NCBI RefSeq assembly: GCF_902168065.1
Contig: NZ_LR655718.1
Coordinates: 1-40,668 of the forward strand
Reading direction: 5' to 3'
Source: Mycobacterium tilburgii
GTDB lineage: Bacteria; Actinomycetota; Actinomycetes; Mycobacteriales; Mycobacteriaceae
DNA length: 40,668 nucleotides
Shown here: positions 16,225 through 25,299 of the stretch, in pieces
Layout: each line of letters begins with the position of its first letter
How positions within the stretch are numbered: position 1 is the first letter of the stretch
Notes under the pieces: generated by a model
Databases searched by the model: none
The model's input: only the letters and a program-made list of their open reading frames with translations
Told to the model about the DNA's origin: nothing
Translations under genes and position numbers: made by a program

Positions 16225-17125
16225 CACCGCGGTGAGACCGAGTGGACCGAGCCGTGAAGAGTTCTCGGAGCGGCTGCTCAAGGGCTCGGTGAAGAAGTCC
16301 TACGAACCGGCCGTCGACATCGACTGGGACGCCCCGCTGGATCCTGACAAGTTCTATCTCCCGCCCCGGCTGGTCTCGCTCTACAACACCCCGATGTGGG
16401 ACGAGATGACCCGGGAACAACAGATCGAGCTGTCGCGTCAGGAACTGGTCAACACGCTCTCGGCCGGAATCTGGTTCGAGAACATGCTCAATCAATCGTT
16501 GTTGCGCACCATCCTGTACGAGGACCCGACCAGCCGGTCCACGCACTACAAGCTCACCGAATTGGGCGATGAAACCCGGCACATGGTGATGTTCGGCAAG
16601 GCAATCGAGCGCATCGGCGCCAAACCTGTACGCCCGCGGCTGTTGCACCGGTGGATCATCAACAGCCTGCCGCTGGCTTTTCAGCACGGTTCGATGTTGT
16701 GGATCGCCGCCCTGATCGGTGAAGAAATCTTCGATTCGCTGCAGCGCCAGATGATGGATGACCCGGAACTACAGCCAATTATCCAGCGCCTCATGCGGAT
16801 TCACGTCACCGAGGAGGCCCGCCACATTCAGTTCGCGCGCGACGGCGCCCGCAAGCGAGTCCAGACGATGCCGCGATTCAATAAGTGGTTCATGGCCAAC
16901 ATCAACGGCCTCGGCGGGTACTTTTTCCGTTTCCTGTTCAGCAATCCGATTCCCTACGCTCGGACCGGACTCGACCCGCACCGAGCAAAGGCGCTGGCGC
17001 GCAGCAGCCCGCACCGCCATGAGATGCAACGCGCCGGGTTCGCCCCACTCGCAGCCTTTTTGACCGAGATCGGATTGCTGGGCCCGATCGCCCGTCGCAG
17101 CTGGAAGCGCACCAGGTTTCTGTGA
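16220..17125 (+). CDS. AurF-like diiron oxygenase
   Basis: This is a 301-residue ferritin-like protein. ATG 16220 follows a G-rich ribosome site and gives MTTAVRPSGPSREEFSERLL. Diiron ligands are visible in helices: the Glu in GIWFENML, the pair in ELGDETRHMVMF, the Glu in ALIGEEIFDS, and the second EExRH-type motif in HVTEEARHIQFARD. This pattern fits the AurF / p-aminobenzoate N-oxygenase family, which uses a di-iron centre and O2 to oxidise small molecules. The substrate here is unknown. Its stop overlaps the GTG of the flavin monooxygenase gene (GTGA), so the two are probably translated together. It is intact in a region where most accessory genes are dead, suggesting it is still under selection. 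Confidence 0.85.
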   Translation: MTTAVRPSGPSREEFSERLLKGSVKKSYEPAVDIDWDAPLDPDKFYLPPRLVSLYNTPMWDEMTREQQIELSRQELVNTLSAGIWFENMLNQSLLRTILYEDPTSRSTHYKLTELGDETRHMVMFGKAIERIGAKPVRPRLLHRWIINSLPLAFQHGSMLWIAALIGEEIFDSLQRQMMDDPELQPIIQRLMRIHVTEEARHIQFARDGARKRVQTMPRFNKWFMANINGLGGYFFRFLFSNPIPYARTGLDPHRAKALARSSPHRHEMQRAGFAPLAAFLTEIGLLGPIARRSWKRTRFL

Positions 17126-18327
17126 GCCCGGCGCAGGTCATCGTCCTCGGCGCCGGGGCACCACGCATCGCACATAAGCTGACCTCGGCCGGCATCGCCG
17201 ACGTCGCGGTTCTGGACACGACGCCCGCGACCTACCGGTACGACGAAGCGACCGACACCTGGACGTTACGCATCGCATCCGGAAATGTTCGGGCCCGCGT
17301 CCTCGTCAGCACCGCGCCGCCGTTGGCGCCGTGGACGCCAGATATAGCCGGGCTCAACGACTTTCACGGCACGTCGTTTCATGCAGCGCAATGGCACACC
17401 AATTTCGACCCGGCCGGCAAGCACGTCGCGGTCATCGGCGCCGATTCGGTTGCCGCCGCTCACCTCGATCGGCTCACCGCCGTGGCGTCGTCGGTCACCG
17501 TGTTCGCCCACGCGCCGCGGCGGATCGTCGCCGAGCTGCCGCTGCCAGCCACCCGGGTCAAACGCTGGCTGCTCCGTCATACCCGGGCCGCCCTGGGCAG
17601 CACGCCGTTACGTCCCGCGTTGGTGACGGCACCGATCAGCGCGATCACCCCGTCCGGTATCCGCACGCCCGACGGCGAGCACCGCCTCGACGCGGTCATC
17701 TTCGGCACCGGGTTCACCGTCGCCGACGGGGCCGCCGAACTTGTCGGCGCCGGCGGGGTGCACCTCGCGCAGAGCTGGCGGGACGGCATCGAGCCCTTCC
17801 TCGGTGTCGCGATCCACGGGTTTCCCAACTATTTCTGTCTGGCGGGGCCCGACATCGATACGCAGACCCGCCACGTCATCGGCTGCCTGGCGCTGCTGAA
17901 CCGCAGCGGGAGCACCCGCATCGAAGTACTGGGCAGCAGCATGCAGGTGTTCAACGAGCGTGCCCACCTGGGGCCGGCGTTGCCGGCGGCTCGCCTGGCC
18001 AACGCGTTCGACCTGTCGTCGGCCGCCCCCGCCGACGATGATATCTACGACGGAGCGGCCGCGCTGACGGTCGAGGGCGTGGAGGTGCCGGTGCGCGCAC
18101 GGCTCACCGGCCGGCTGGACCCGATCGACGGTCGGTACCACTGGCAGGGCACACTGTTCGGCTCCCCCACCCAGCCCTTGCCCGAGGAACTGCTCAAGCA
18201 GAATCGCGCCGCGAGGCTGACCGTGGACGATCACAGCGCGGCCGCGCGGATCGTCGAACAGACACCGTGGGGGACTCACACGGTTGCCGGCGTCGGCGCT
18301 CCCCCGTACGCCATGGCGAAAGCCTGA
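17122..18327 (+). CDS. Flavin monooxygenase-like protein with DUF4873-type C-terminus (Rv0943c-like)
   Basis: This 401-residue protein starts at GTG 17122, overlapping the diiron gene by 4 bp. It begins VSPAQVIVLGAGAPRIAHKL, a Rossmann start in which the third Gly of GxGxxG is replaced. It continues with DTWTLRIASGNVRARVLVST, APPLAPWTPDIAGLNDFHGT and SFHAAQW, a second dinucleotide motif in HVAVIGADSVAAAHL, DAVIFGTGFTVAD, and a C-terminal domain (ALTVEGVEVPVRARLTGRLD). The GGTWR-type segment of classical Baeyer-Villiger enzymes is missing between VLDTTP and TYRYDE, so flavin use may be reduced or unusual. Rv0943c, as I recall, has the same compact form. It probably works with the diiron protein, perhaps as a partner oxidoreductase. 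Confidence 0.8.
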   Translation: MSPAQVIVLGAGAPRIAHKLTSAGIADVAVLDTTPATYRYDEATDTWTLRIASGNVRARVLVSTAPPLAPWTPDIAGLNDFHGTSFHAAQWHTNFDPAGKHVAVIGADSVAAAHLDRLTAVASSVTVFAHAPRRIVAELPLPATRVKRWLLRHTRAALGSTPLRPALVTAPISAITPSGIRTPDGEHRLDAVIFGTGFTVADGAAELVGAGGVHLAQSWRDGIEPFLGVAIHGFPNYFCLAGPDIDTQTRHVIGCLALLNRSGSTRIEVLGSSMQVFNERAHLGPALPAARLANAFDLSSAAPADDDIYDGAAALTVEGVEVPVRARLTGRLDPIDGRYHWQGTLFGSPTQPLPEELLKQNRAARLTVDDHSAAARIVEQTPWGTHTVAGVGAPPYAMAKA

Positions 18328-18407
18328 CCACTCGCCGAATTGTGATCTGGTGACATCCGGCCTACGGAACTAACGTGAGATCGCGAAACTCTAACCGTCC
18401 CAGGGCC

Positions 18408-19183
18408 TTACAGCGGATCCCAGCTGGACGGCCGTTTCTCCCAGTGCGCTCGCGCCGCCTCCGCCGGGTTGTTGGTGAAGCCGCTGAGAATCTGAATGCG
18501 GTTTTCGATCCTCGATGGCATGCCGCAGGCTGGGCGCGTCCGGCGCCGCTTTGAGACCGATCTTGGTCTGCCACACTCCGTAGGCGTTGTTTGCGGCGAT
18601 CTCGCGCGCTTTGCGCAGCGCCGCCGCCATCAGCTCGTCCGGCGCGACCACCTGGTGCACCAGCTTGATGCGGTACGCTTCGTCCGCGTCGATGATGCGG
18701 CCGGTCAACATCAGCTCACGCGCCACCCCGGCGTCGACAATCTTCGGCAGCAGATAACTGATGCCCATGTACATCGACGAGAAGCCGGGGCCTGGTCGGA
18801 GAGGCCACCCGGATGTCGCTGACGAACGTGAACGCCAAATCCGCCCCCCGACGGCGACGCCGTTGACCGCCGCGATCACCGGAAGGTCCAGTTCGTAGAT
18901 CCGGGTGTACAGGCCGGCCAGCCGGACCTGCGCGTCGTAGTTGACCTTGAAGGGCGGGGTCGCCGGGCTGGCCGGCCGGGTCCAGGCCTGGCCGGTGCCG
19001 CTCAGGTCGGCGCCCGCGCAGAATCCGCGGCCCGCGCCGGTGATGATCGTGACGCGATGCTGACCGCCGCGCAGCGGGTCGAGCCGCCTCCTCGACGCCG
19101 TCGATCGCGTTCAGGCGCTCGAGGCGGTTCAGGGTGATGCAGGCGATGTTGTCTTCGACGGTTTCCAATGTCACTGCGTGCAT
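18408..19183 (-). pseudogene. Enoyl-CoA hydratase/isomerase, multiply frameshifted
   Basis: The start at ATG 19181-19183 ([20 protein letters not shown]) and the original stop TAA at 18408-18410 after SSWDPL span a normal crotonase length. Segments of the fold are in different frames: [16 protein letters not shown]-like IAAVNGVAVGG, MGISYLLPKIVDAGVARELM with LTGRIIDADEAYRI, and LVHQVVAPDELMAAALRKAR. Breaks lie near 19095, 18850, 18800 and 18520. The family hydrates enoyl-CoA in beta-oxidation. This copy should be inactive. It is divergent from the methyltransferase gene, with about 75 bp between starts. In M. tuberculosis such genes are numerous, so loss of one is tolerable. Confidence 0.8.
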
Positions 19184-19258
19184 ATCGAAACCGTATGCGA
19201 CGTCGCTGTTTACCGGTGGAACATAGGGTGTTTTCGACCCGAGGACGAAGGAGAAACG

Positions 19259-20065
19259 ATGCCACGAACCGAACGCGACACGTGGGACGCCGCCACCAGC
19301 GTCGGAGCCACCGCCACCATGGTCGCCGCCGCGCGGGCGGCTGCCACCAGGCGCCCGCAGCCGGTCATCGACGACCCGTTCGCCGAACCCCTGGTGCGCG
19401 CAGTCGGAATCGACGCGTTCACCCGGTTGGCGGCGGGAGAACTCGACCTCGACGAGGACGAGGAGTTGGGCTTCCCCCGGATGACCGGCACGTTCGCCGT
19501 CCGCGCCCGGTTCTTCGATGACTACTTCGCCCAGGTCACCGCGGCGGGGCTGCGGCAGATCGTGATCGTCGCGGCCGGGTTGGACAGCCGCGCCTACCGG
19601 CTGTCCTGGTCTGCCGGGACGACCGTCTACGAGATCGACCAGCCCGAGGTGATCGAGTTCAAGACCGCGACGCTGTCCGACATCGGTGCGATTCCAGCCC
19701 CGAGCACCGTACGGTGGGCATCGACCTTCGCGACGATTGGCCCACGGCGCTGCGGGCCTCCGGCTTCGACGCCGCCCAGCCCACCGCCTGGCTCGCCGAG
19801 GGCGTACTCATCGGCTTCCTGCCCCCGCAGGCCGAGGTCCGGTTGCTGAACGACATCGTTGCGCTGAGCGCCCCCAGCAGCCGGCTGGCCGCCGACTATG
19901 GATCGGTCACCGATGCATCGAACGACGCGCAGGAGCAGGCCCGGAAGATGTCCGAGGGCTGGCGCCGACACGGATTAGACCTCGACATCGCCGAGCTGAC
20001 CTACCCCGGCGAAACACACCGACGTCGCGGCGCACCTGGGTGACTGGGGGTGGGACGACGACGTC
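19259..20065 (+). pseudogene. SAM-dependent methyltransferase (PF04072-type), frameshifted and fused at its 3' end
   Basis: A strong ribosome site (GAAGGAG) precedes ATG 19259. The reading [20 protein letters not shown], then [26 protein letters not shown], and [15 protein letters not shown] is typical of the mycobacterial leucine carboxyl-methyltransferase-like SAM enzymes; [11 protein letters not shown] is the SAM-binding motif. Frame shifts occur near 19705 (after DIGAIPA) and near 20015, beyond which [20 protein letters not shown] is readable. The gene then runs into the tail of the convergent FAH-type gene instead of reaching its own end, indicating a deletion that joined the two. The methylated substrate of this family is unknown. 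Confidence 0.8.
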
Positions 20066-20909
20066 GCCGTCGCCCAGCCCACCCGGGAACGCATCCGGGT
20101 CGCTGAGGCTGAGGTGCTCGACGAGCGTGCAGGTGGGCACGGTGCCGGAGCCGATGACGTCTCCGGGCTGCAGCGGCACTCCGCGCGAGACGTAGGAGAT
20201 GACTTCGGCGAAGCTCCAATCCATTTGCCCGGTCGAACCGGATCCGATCACCTTGTCGTTGACCATCACAGTGACCTGCAGATCCAGCTTGCCGTCACGA
20301 CGATACGGTTCGAGCTCGTCGGGCGTCACCAGGTAGGGCCCCAGCGTGACGCCGCTGTCCTTGCCCTTGCCCTGCCCGATCGCCAGTTGGCCTTCCATCT
20401 GCTGCAGGTCGTGGGCCGACCAGTCGTTGAAGATGTAGCCGATGATCGCCTCATCGGCCTGCGCGACGGTCAGGTCTTGGCCGCGGGTACCAATGATCGC
20501 GGCGATCTCCAACTCGAAGTCCTGCCACGCGCTTCCCGGTGCCGCCCGAACATCGTCGTAAGGACCGAAAACTGTTGCCGTACAAGCAAAGTAGAACGAG
20601 GTGATGGGGTACCAGGTGTCGCTGAGCACCCGGGTGCCGCCCATGGTGGCCTGACAGTTGCGCATGTGGTCCAGGAAGCACAGCGAATCTCGGATGGACG
20701 GCGGCCGCGGTATCGGGGCCAGCAGGGTGACCTCACGCACCGGCATGGGACCGGTTTGCAGGGCCTGCTCGCCGGCCTCGCGCAACCCGTCGGCGCCCCG
20801 GGCCACCAGATCGAGCAGCGTAACCCCCGCCGGCGCCGAAGTGGATCGCGTCGCCGGCCAGCACGCCGGTCCGCTCGCCGTCAGGCCCCCGGAATGTCAC
20901 CCATTTCAT
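20046..20909 (-). pseudogene. Fumarylacetoacetate hydrolase-family protein (Rv0939-like), frameshifted and 3'-truncated
   Basis: The ATG at 20907-20909 (MKWVTFRGPDGERTGVLAGD) overlaps the ligD stop as ATGA, the same coupling as Rv0938-Rv0939. A frame shift near 20825 separates this from ARGADGLREAGEQALQTGPM and the long FAH domain: PPSIRDSLCFLDHMRNC, FELEIAAIIGTRGQDL, FNDWSAHDLQQMEGQLAIGQ, GKGKDSGVTLGPYLVTPDEL, GDVIGSGTVPTCTLVEHLS. Metal-binding acidic residues of the fold are present. After GLGDGDVV homology stops and the sequence merges with the opposite-strand methyltransferase. Rv0939 is described as a two-domain protein; its C-terminal half is gone here. Confidence 0.82.
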
Positions 20910-23170
20910 TCGCGCACCACCTCGCTCGGCTTCTTGTCGGGTCGCAGTCCACGCCAACTCGGTTGGCGCAGGCGGTTATCGGGGGTCCATTCGCTGTACC
21001 GGACCTCACCGACCAGAACCGGTTCGACAAAGGTCACGCCCTTGGCGTCCCGTGTCGGCAGTCGCGCGTCGAACGGGGAGTCGTCGGTATGTAGCGGCGC
21101 CAGCGCCTTCTTGAGGTTGGCCAGATCGCGTTCGGTGAAGCCGGTGCCCACGCGCCCGACGAAGCGCAGCCCACCCTCGCTCGGTATGCCCACCATCAGT
21201 GATCCGATGCCGCCGCTGCGCCCGCCTTCGCCGGCTTTCCAGCCGCCGATGACGACTTCCTGTGTGTTCCAGTTCTTTTCTTTAAACCAGAACGCCGAGC
21301 GCTGGCCGGGCTGGTAGGTGGAGTCGCGCTTTTTGGCGACCACCCCCTCCCAGCCGTGCGCCAGGGAGTATTCGAGTGCGTCGGCGCCGTCCCACGGCAG
21401 CAGCTCGGGGACGATGAGAGTGCCTGCGCTGGAAAGTGTTTCCAGCAGCTTTCGGCGATCGGAGTATTTCGTCCGCAGCAGCGAGCGGCCGTCGAGGTAA
21501 AGCAGGTCGAACGCCCAGAATTCGACCTGGCTGCCGCGGCCGCGGTTCTGCATCGCATGAAAACTGGGCACGCCGGAGTTATCCAGCACCACGGCCTCGC
21601 CGTCGAGCACCACGTGATGGTCGGCCAAAGCGTCTGCCAGGGACTGTAATTGCGGGTATTCGCCGGTGACGTCGCGACCGCTTCGGGACCGCACCCGCAG
21701 GGCGCCGTGATCCGCCTCGACCAGCAGCCGGTAGCCGTCCCATTTCCCTTCGAACACCCACTGTGTCGCCTTCAGGGACGTCACCGAACCGTGTGTCGCG
21801 AACATCGGTGCAATCTCATCGAACTCGAAGACATGCTGGTCTTTCATCCGGTGCGCCAGCCACTGATCACCGTTGGTCCGGATCAGCGCATAGCGCCCCG
21901 AGATCCGGTTGCCGTGCAGGTTCACGATGATCTCGTCCTCGCGGAACTTCTCGGCATCGTAAGTGCCGGCGTCCCAGATGACGACCTTGCCCGCGCCGTA
22001 TTCGCCTTTGGGGATGGTGCCCTCGAAGGAGCCGTATTCGAGCGGATGGTCTTCGGTGTGGACGGCGAGGTGGTTCACCGACGTCGTCTCGGGCAGGTTT
22101 TTCGGCACCGCCCACGACACCAGTACCCCGTCGCGTTCCAGCCGGAAATCGTAATGCAGCCGGCGGGCATGGTGTTCATGGATGACAAACTTATTACCTC
22201 GTCCAGCAGTAGGTTTGACTTGGGGAACAGGCTCAGGTGTCTTCGACGGGTCGCGCATGCTGCGGTACCTGGTGAGCCTGCCCGCGACCGGCGCTCCGAT
22301 TTCTGAGGCGTCCAGCGCCGCGATGAGATCGCCGTCGCGGGCGACCCGGTCGAGCATCTCGTCGTAACGCAGCTGGCGCAGCTGCGGGTCTTCGAGTTCG
22401 TCCCAGGTGCGCGGCGCGGCCACCGTCGGATGTTCGCGGCCACGCAACGAGTACGGCGCGATCGTAGTTTTCGACGCGTTGTTCTGGCTCCAGTCCACAA
22501 ACACCTTGCCGGCGCGCAGACGCTTGGTCATCGTCGAGGTCACCAGCTTGGGCATCGTCTTTTCCAGCTGCTGCGCAATGCGTTTCGCCAATACGCTGGC
22601 ACCAGTGCTGCTCACCGGATCGTCCAGGGGGGTGTAGAGATGCAGTCCTTTGCTGCCGCTGGTCAACGGGAGAGTGGTCAATCCGATATCGATGATCAAC
22701 TCCCGCACGGCGTGGGCGACCTCGCAGAGTTGCGTCATCGTCACTCCCTCACCGGGGTCGAGGTCGAACACCAATCGTGTTGCCGGACCGGGCTTGAGCT
22801 CCTGGGCCCTACTTCGGGTCCGCTGCGCGACGAACCGCCACTGTGGCACGTGCACTTCCAGGGCCGCCTGTTGCGCGATCCAGGCCAGCCCGTCGACGCT
22901 GTCGATGATCGGATACGTCGTGGTGCCGGACCGGTGCGTCACGCTGGCACGCGCCAGCCAGTCCGGCGCCGACGACGCCAGTTGCTTCTCAAAAAAGGAA
23001 TCCTGGTCGACGCCGTTGGGCCAACGCTTGCGGGTCGCCGGTCGGCCAGCGATGTGCGGGATCATCACTTCGGCGATGCGCGTGTAGTAGTCGAAGACGT
23101 CCCGCTTGGTGGTTCCGGTCGCCGGATACAGCACCTTGTCGGCGTTGGTGAGCTTCACCCGCGCTGCCAT
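20906..23170 (-). CDS. ligD: Multifunctional non-homologous end-joining DNA ligase LigD
   Basis: This is a 754-residue protein, intact. The start MAARVKLTNADKVLYPATGT at ATG 23168-23170 matches M. tuberculosis LigD; longer in-frame starts are rejected. Three domains are in order: polymerase/primase (RPATRKRWPNGVDQ, metal motif LVFDLDPGEG, TSGSKGLHLYTPLD, VFVDWSQN), a phosphoesterase near residues 300-430 (EHHARRLHYDFRLERDGVL, WAVPKNLPE, EYGAGKVVIWD), and the ATP-dependent ligase (FEGKWDGYRLLVEADHG with the nucleotidyl Lys, LDGEAVVLD, EFWAFDLLYLDG, GWEGVVAKK, VVIGGWKAGEG). It repairs double-strand breaks with Ku. In M. tuberculosis mku is its immediate divergent neighbour; here about 3 kb of dead genes lie between. 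Confidence 0.96.
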   Translation of the reverse strand: MAARVKLTNADKVLYPATGTTKRDVFDYYTRIAEVMIPHIAGRPATRKRWPNGVDQDSFFEKQLASSAPDWLARASVTHRSGTTTYPIIDSVDGLAWIAQQAALEVHVPQWRFVAQRTRSRAQELKPGPATRLVFDLDPGEGVTMTQLCEVAHAVRELIIDIGLTTLPLTSGSKGLHLYTPLDDPVSSTGASVLAKRIAQQLEKTMPKLVTSTMTKRLRAGKVFVDWSQNNASKTTIAPYSLRGREHPTVAAPRTWDELEDPQLRQLRYDEMLDRVARDGDLIAALDASEIGAPVAGRLTRYRSMRDPSKTPEPVPQVKPTAGRGNKFVIHEHHARRLHYDFRLERDGVLVSWAVPKNLPETTSVNHLAVHTEDHPLEYGSFEGTIPKGEYGAGKVVIWDAGTYDAEKFREDEIIVNLHGNRISGRYALIRTNGDQWLAHRMKDQHVFEFDEIAPMFATHGSVTSLKATQWVFEGKWDGYRLLVEADHGALRVRSRSGRDVTGEYPQLQSLADALADHHVVLDGEAVVLDNSGVPSFHAMQNRGRGSQVEFWAFDLLYLDGRSLLRTKYSDRRKLLETLSSAGTLIVPELLPWDGADALEYSLAHGWEGVVAKKRDSTYQPGQRSAFWFKEKNWNTQEVVIGGWKAGEGGRSGGIGSLMVGIPSEGGLRFVGRVGTGFTERDLANLKKALAPLHTDDSPFDARLPTRDAKGVTFVEPVLVGEVRYSEWTPDNRLRQPSWRGLRPDKKPSEVVRE

Positions 23171-23297
23171 AGTGTCAAACCTACGCGTTTCAGCAGTGTT
23201 ACGGTGTTGACCTCGATGTACGCCGCTAAACGTACCTCCGTGTGACGTCAACCACGACGCGTTTAGTTCACACCCCGCCCGCGGGCACAGGAAGGCA

Positions 23298-23522
23298 ATG
23301 TTTGATGTCATTCCCTCCCCTTGGCGTCCAAAAACCGGCGTCCCATTGAGCGACGCGACCCTGCAACTGCATGCGCAACGCGTTGACGTGCCCACCTACG
23401 ACAGGTCGGCCCTGCAGCGGGGGGTGATGCACATCGGCGCCGGCAACTTCCACAGGGCACATCAGGCCGTGTACTTCGACGACCTTGCCCGTTCAGGAAT
23501 GTCGGATCGCTTGCCGCCGTGA
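23298..23522 (+). pseudogene. Mannitol dehydrogenase-family N-terminal fragment (first copy)
   Basis: A 74-codon frame ending in TGA reads LSDATLQLHAQRVDVPTYDR, then SALQRGVMHIGAGNFHRAHQ and AVYFDDLARSG. This is the N-terminal NAD-binding start of the polyol (mannitol/fructuronate) dehydrogenase family. The remaining ~400 residues are missing. The next 100 bases carry a short readable stretch (EELIAAGVVAIIDSW) that could be debris of the same or another gene. It precedes a second, separate copy of the same family. Confidence 0.65.
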
Positions 23523-23662
23523 AGAATTGATCGCGGCGGGTGTGGTGGCAATCATCGATTCGTGGCGTGCCCTGGCCGACGTCTTGCGGTTGTCGGTCGC
23601 GCCGACCGGAGGTTTTCTACCCCGTTAACGATCCGGGCAGTGGTCCGGGGATGAGTTAGCCA

Positions 23663-24913
23663 ATGGTGGCTGGCGCGGTCAACCTGAACAATGCGGCGCT
23701 CGGGCGGCTGCCCATCGAAGCACCGCGCTATGACCGCGCCGGCATCGGTGTCGGTATCGCCCACATCGGAGCCGGTCACTTTCACCGGGCCCATCAGGCG
23801 ATGTACATCGAGCGGTTACTGCAGCAAGGCCTGGCACCCGACGATCCGGAATCGTCGTTGGCGGTGCTCGCCGCGGCCTCCACCCGGATCATCTCGTTGA
23901 CCATCACCGAGGGCGGTTACCGCGATCCGGACGGGCCCCGTGTTCGCGTTGATCACCGAGGCCCTGCACCGACGCCGGCACCGCCGCATCGCCGCGCCGA
24001 CGATCGTGTCGTGCGACAACATCGAAAGCAACGGTGAGATCGCGCGGCGAGCGGTGCTGGCAAACGCCGAAAGCCAGGATCCCGAACGGGCTGACTGGAT
24101 CGCCGAGCAGGCCCGCTTCCCGAGTTCGATGGTCGACCGCATCACTCCGGCCACGGTGTAGATAGGCCGAGGAGGTGCGCCGAGATTTCGGTGTCAACGA
24201 CCGGTGGCCGGTGCTGGCCGAACCGTTCGCCGCGTGGGTGCTCGAAGACGCCTTCGCCGACGGCAGACCACCATTGGAGCGGGCCGGTGTTCTGCTGGTC
24301 GACGACGTCGCCCGTACGAACTGATGAAGCTGCGGCTGCTCAACGCGGGGCATCAGTGCCTGGCCTACTTCGCCCATCTGTGCGGCTTCGAGTTCGTCCA
24401 CGACGCGGCCCGCGATCCGTCGTTCGCCGACTTTCTGTTCGGCTACTTCGAATCCGAGGCCATTCCCACGCTGCCGCCGGTGCCGGGCATCGATCTGCAC
24501 GACTACAGCCGCACGTTGATCGAGCGGTTCGCCAACGCCGGCGTCCGCGACACCGTTGCGCGGCTGTGCGCCTACTCGTCGGATCGCATCCCGAAGTGGC
24601 TGGTGCCGGTGATCAATGACAACCTCGCCCGGCGGCCCGGTTCGGCTGATGGCGGCAGCGGTGGCTAGTTGGGCCCGCTACGCCGAGGGGCACCGACGAG
24701 TGGGGTGAACCGTTCGAGGTGGTCGACCAGCTCGCGGACTCGCTGATCCCGATCGCCCGGACGCAGTCCGAGAATCCCACCGCCTTCATCGAGATCACCG
24801 CAACGTTCGGCGATCTGGCTGCGCAACCTGCCTTCGTCCAGGCCTACCGCTGGGCGCTGGAGTCGTTGCACGACAAAGGCGCTCGCGCGACGTTGAAGGC
24901 ATTGGTGCGATGA
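23663..24913 (+). pseudogene. Mannitol dehydrogenase-family protein (second copy), frameshifted
   Basis: The frame opens at ATG 23663: MVAGAVNLNNAALGRLPIEA, then HIGAGHFHRAHQAMYIERLL. It breaks near 23937 and continues as FALITEALHRRRH, TIVSCDNIESNGEIARRAVL and MVDRITPATV followed by TAG. It then continues in another frame with RWPVLAEPFAAWVLEDAFAD, after a further shift near 24315 with KLRLLNAGHQCLAYFAHLCG and IPKWLVPVINDNLARR, and after one near 24645 with WGEPFEVVDQLADSLIPIAR and KALVR. CDNIESNG and the KLRLLN/H motif are diagnostic of this NAD-dependent polyol oxidoreductase family. It abuts the sugar kinase remnant, as in polyol-use operons: the dehydrogenase makes fructose or another ketose and the kinase phosphorylates it. 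The module is dead. Confidence 0.82.
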
Positions 24914-25295
24914 GCCGTGGTCTGGTGATCGGCGAGTCGCTGATCGATGTCGTCGGTGACGACGAACACGTCATCGGCAGTCCCCTCAACGTAGCGGTCG
25001 GGCTGTGCCGGCTGGGGCCGCGACGTCGATTTCCTCACTCACATCGCCAACGACCCGCACGGCCGGCGCATCGTCGAGTACGTGAAAGTCTCGGGCGTAC
25101 AACTGTTTCCGGGAAGCATCGGTGCCGTTCGCACACCCACCGCGGTGGCCACGATCGGCGCCGACGGCTCGGCCACCTACACCTTCGATCTGGAGTGGAA
25201 GCTCTCCTGCACAACGGACGTCGCCCCACCGCTGTTCGTACACACCGGGTCGATCGCAGCCGTGCGTGAGCCGGGCTGCCTGGCCGTCGCGGCGC
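24910..25295 (+). pseudogene. PfkB-family sugar kinase, truncated and frameshifted
   Basis: ATG 24910 overlaps the dehydrogenase end (ATGA). The N-terminus reads MSRGLVIGESLIDVVGDDEH, VIGSPLNVAVGLCRLG, then shifts frame near 25018 to DVDFLTHIANDPHGRRIVEY, VKVSGVQLFPGSIGAVRTPT, and FVHTGSIAAVREPGCLAVAA. This is the substrate-binding half of a ribokinase/fructokinase-type protein. The C-terminal half with the catalytic GAGD motif is absent. Homology ends abruptly at about 25295, where a diguanylate cyclase reading begins. A deletion appears to have fused the two. No kinase activity is possible. Confidence 0.78.
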
Positions 25296-25299
25296 TACA

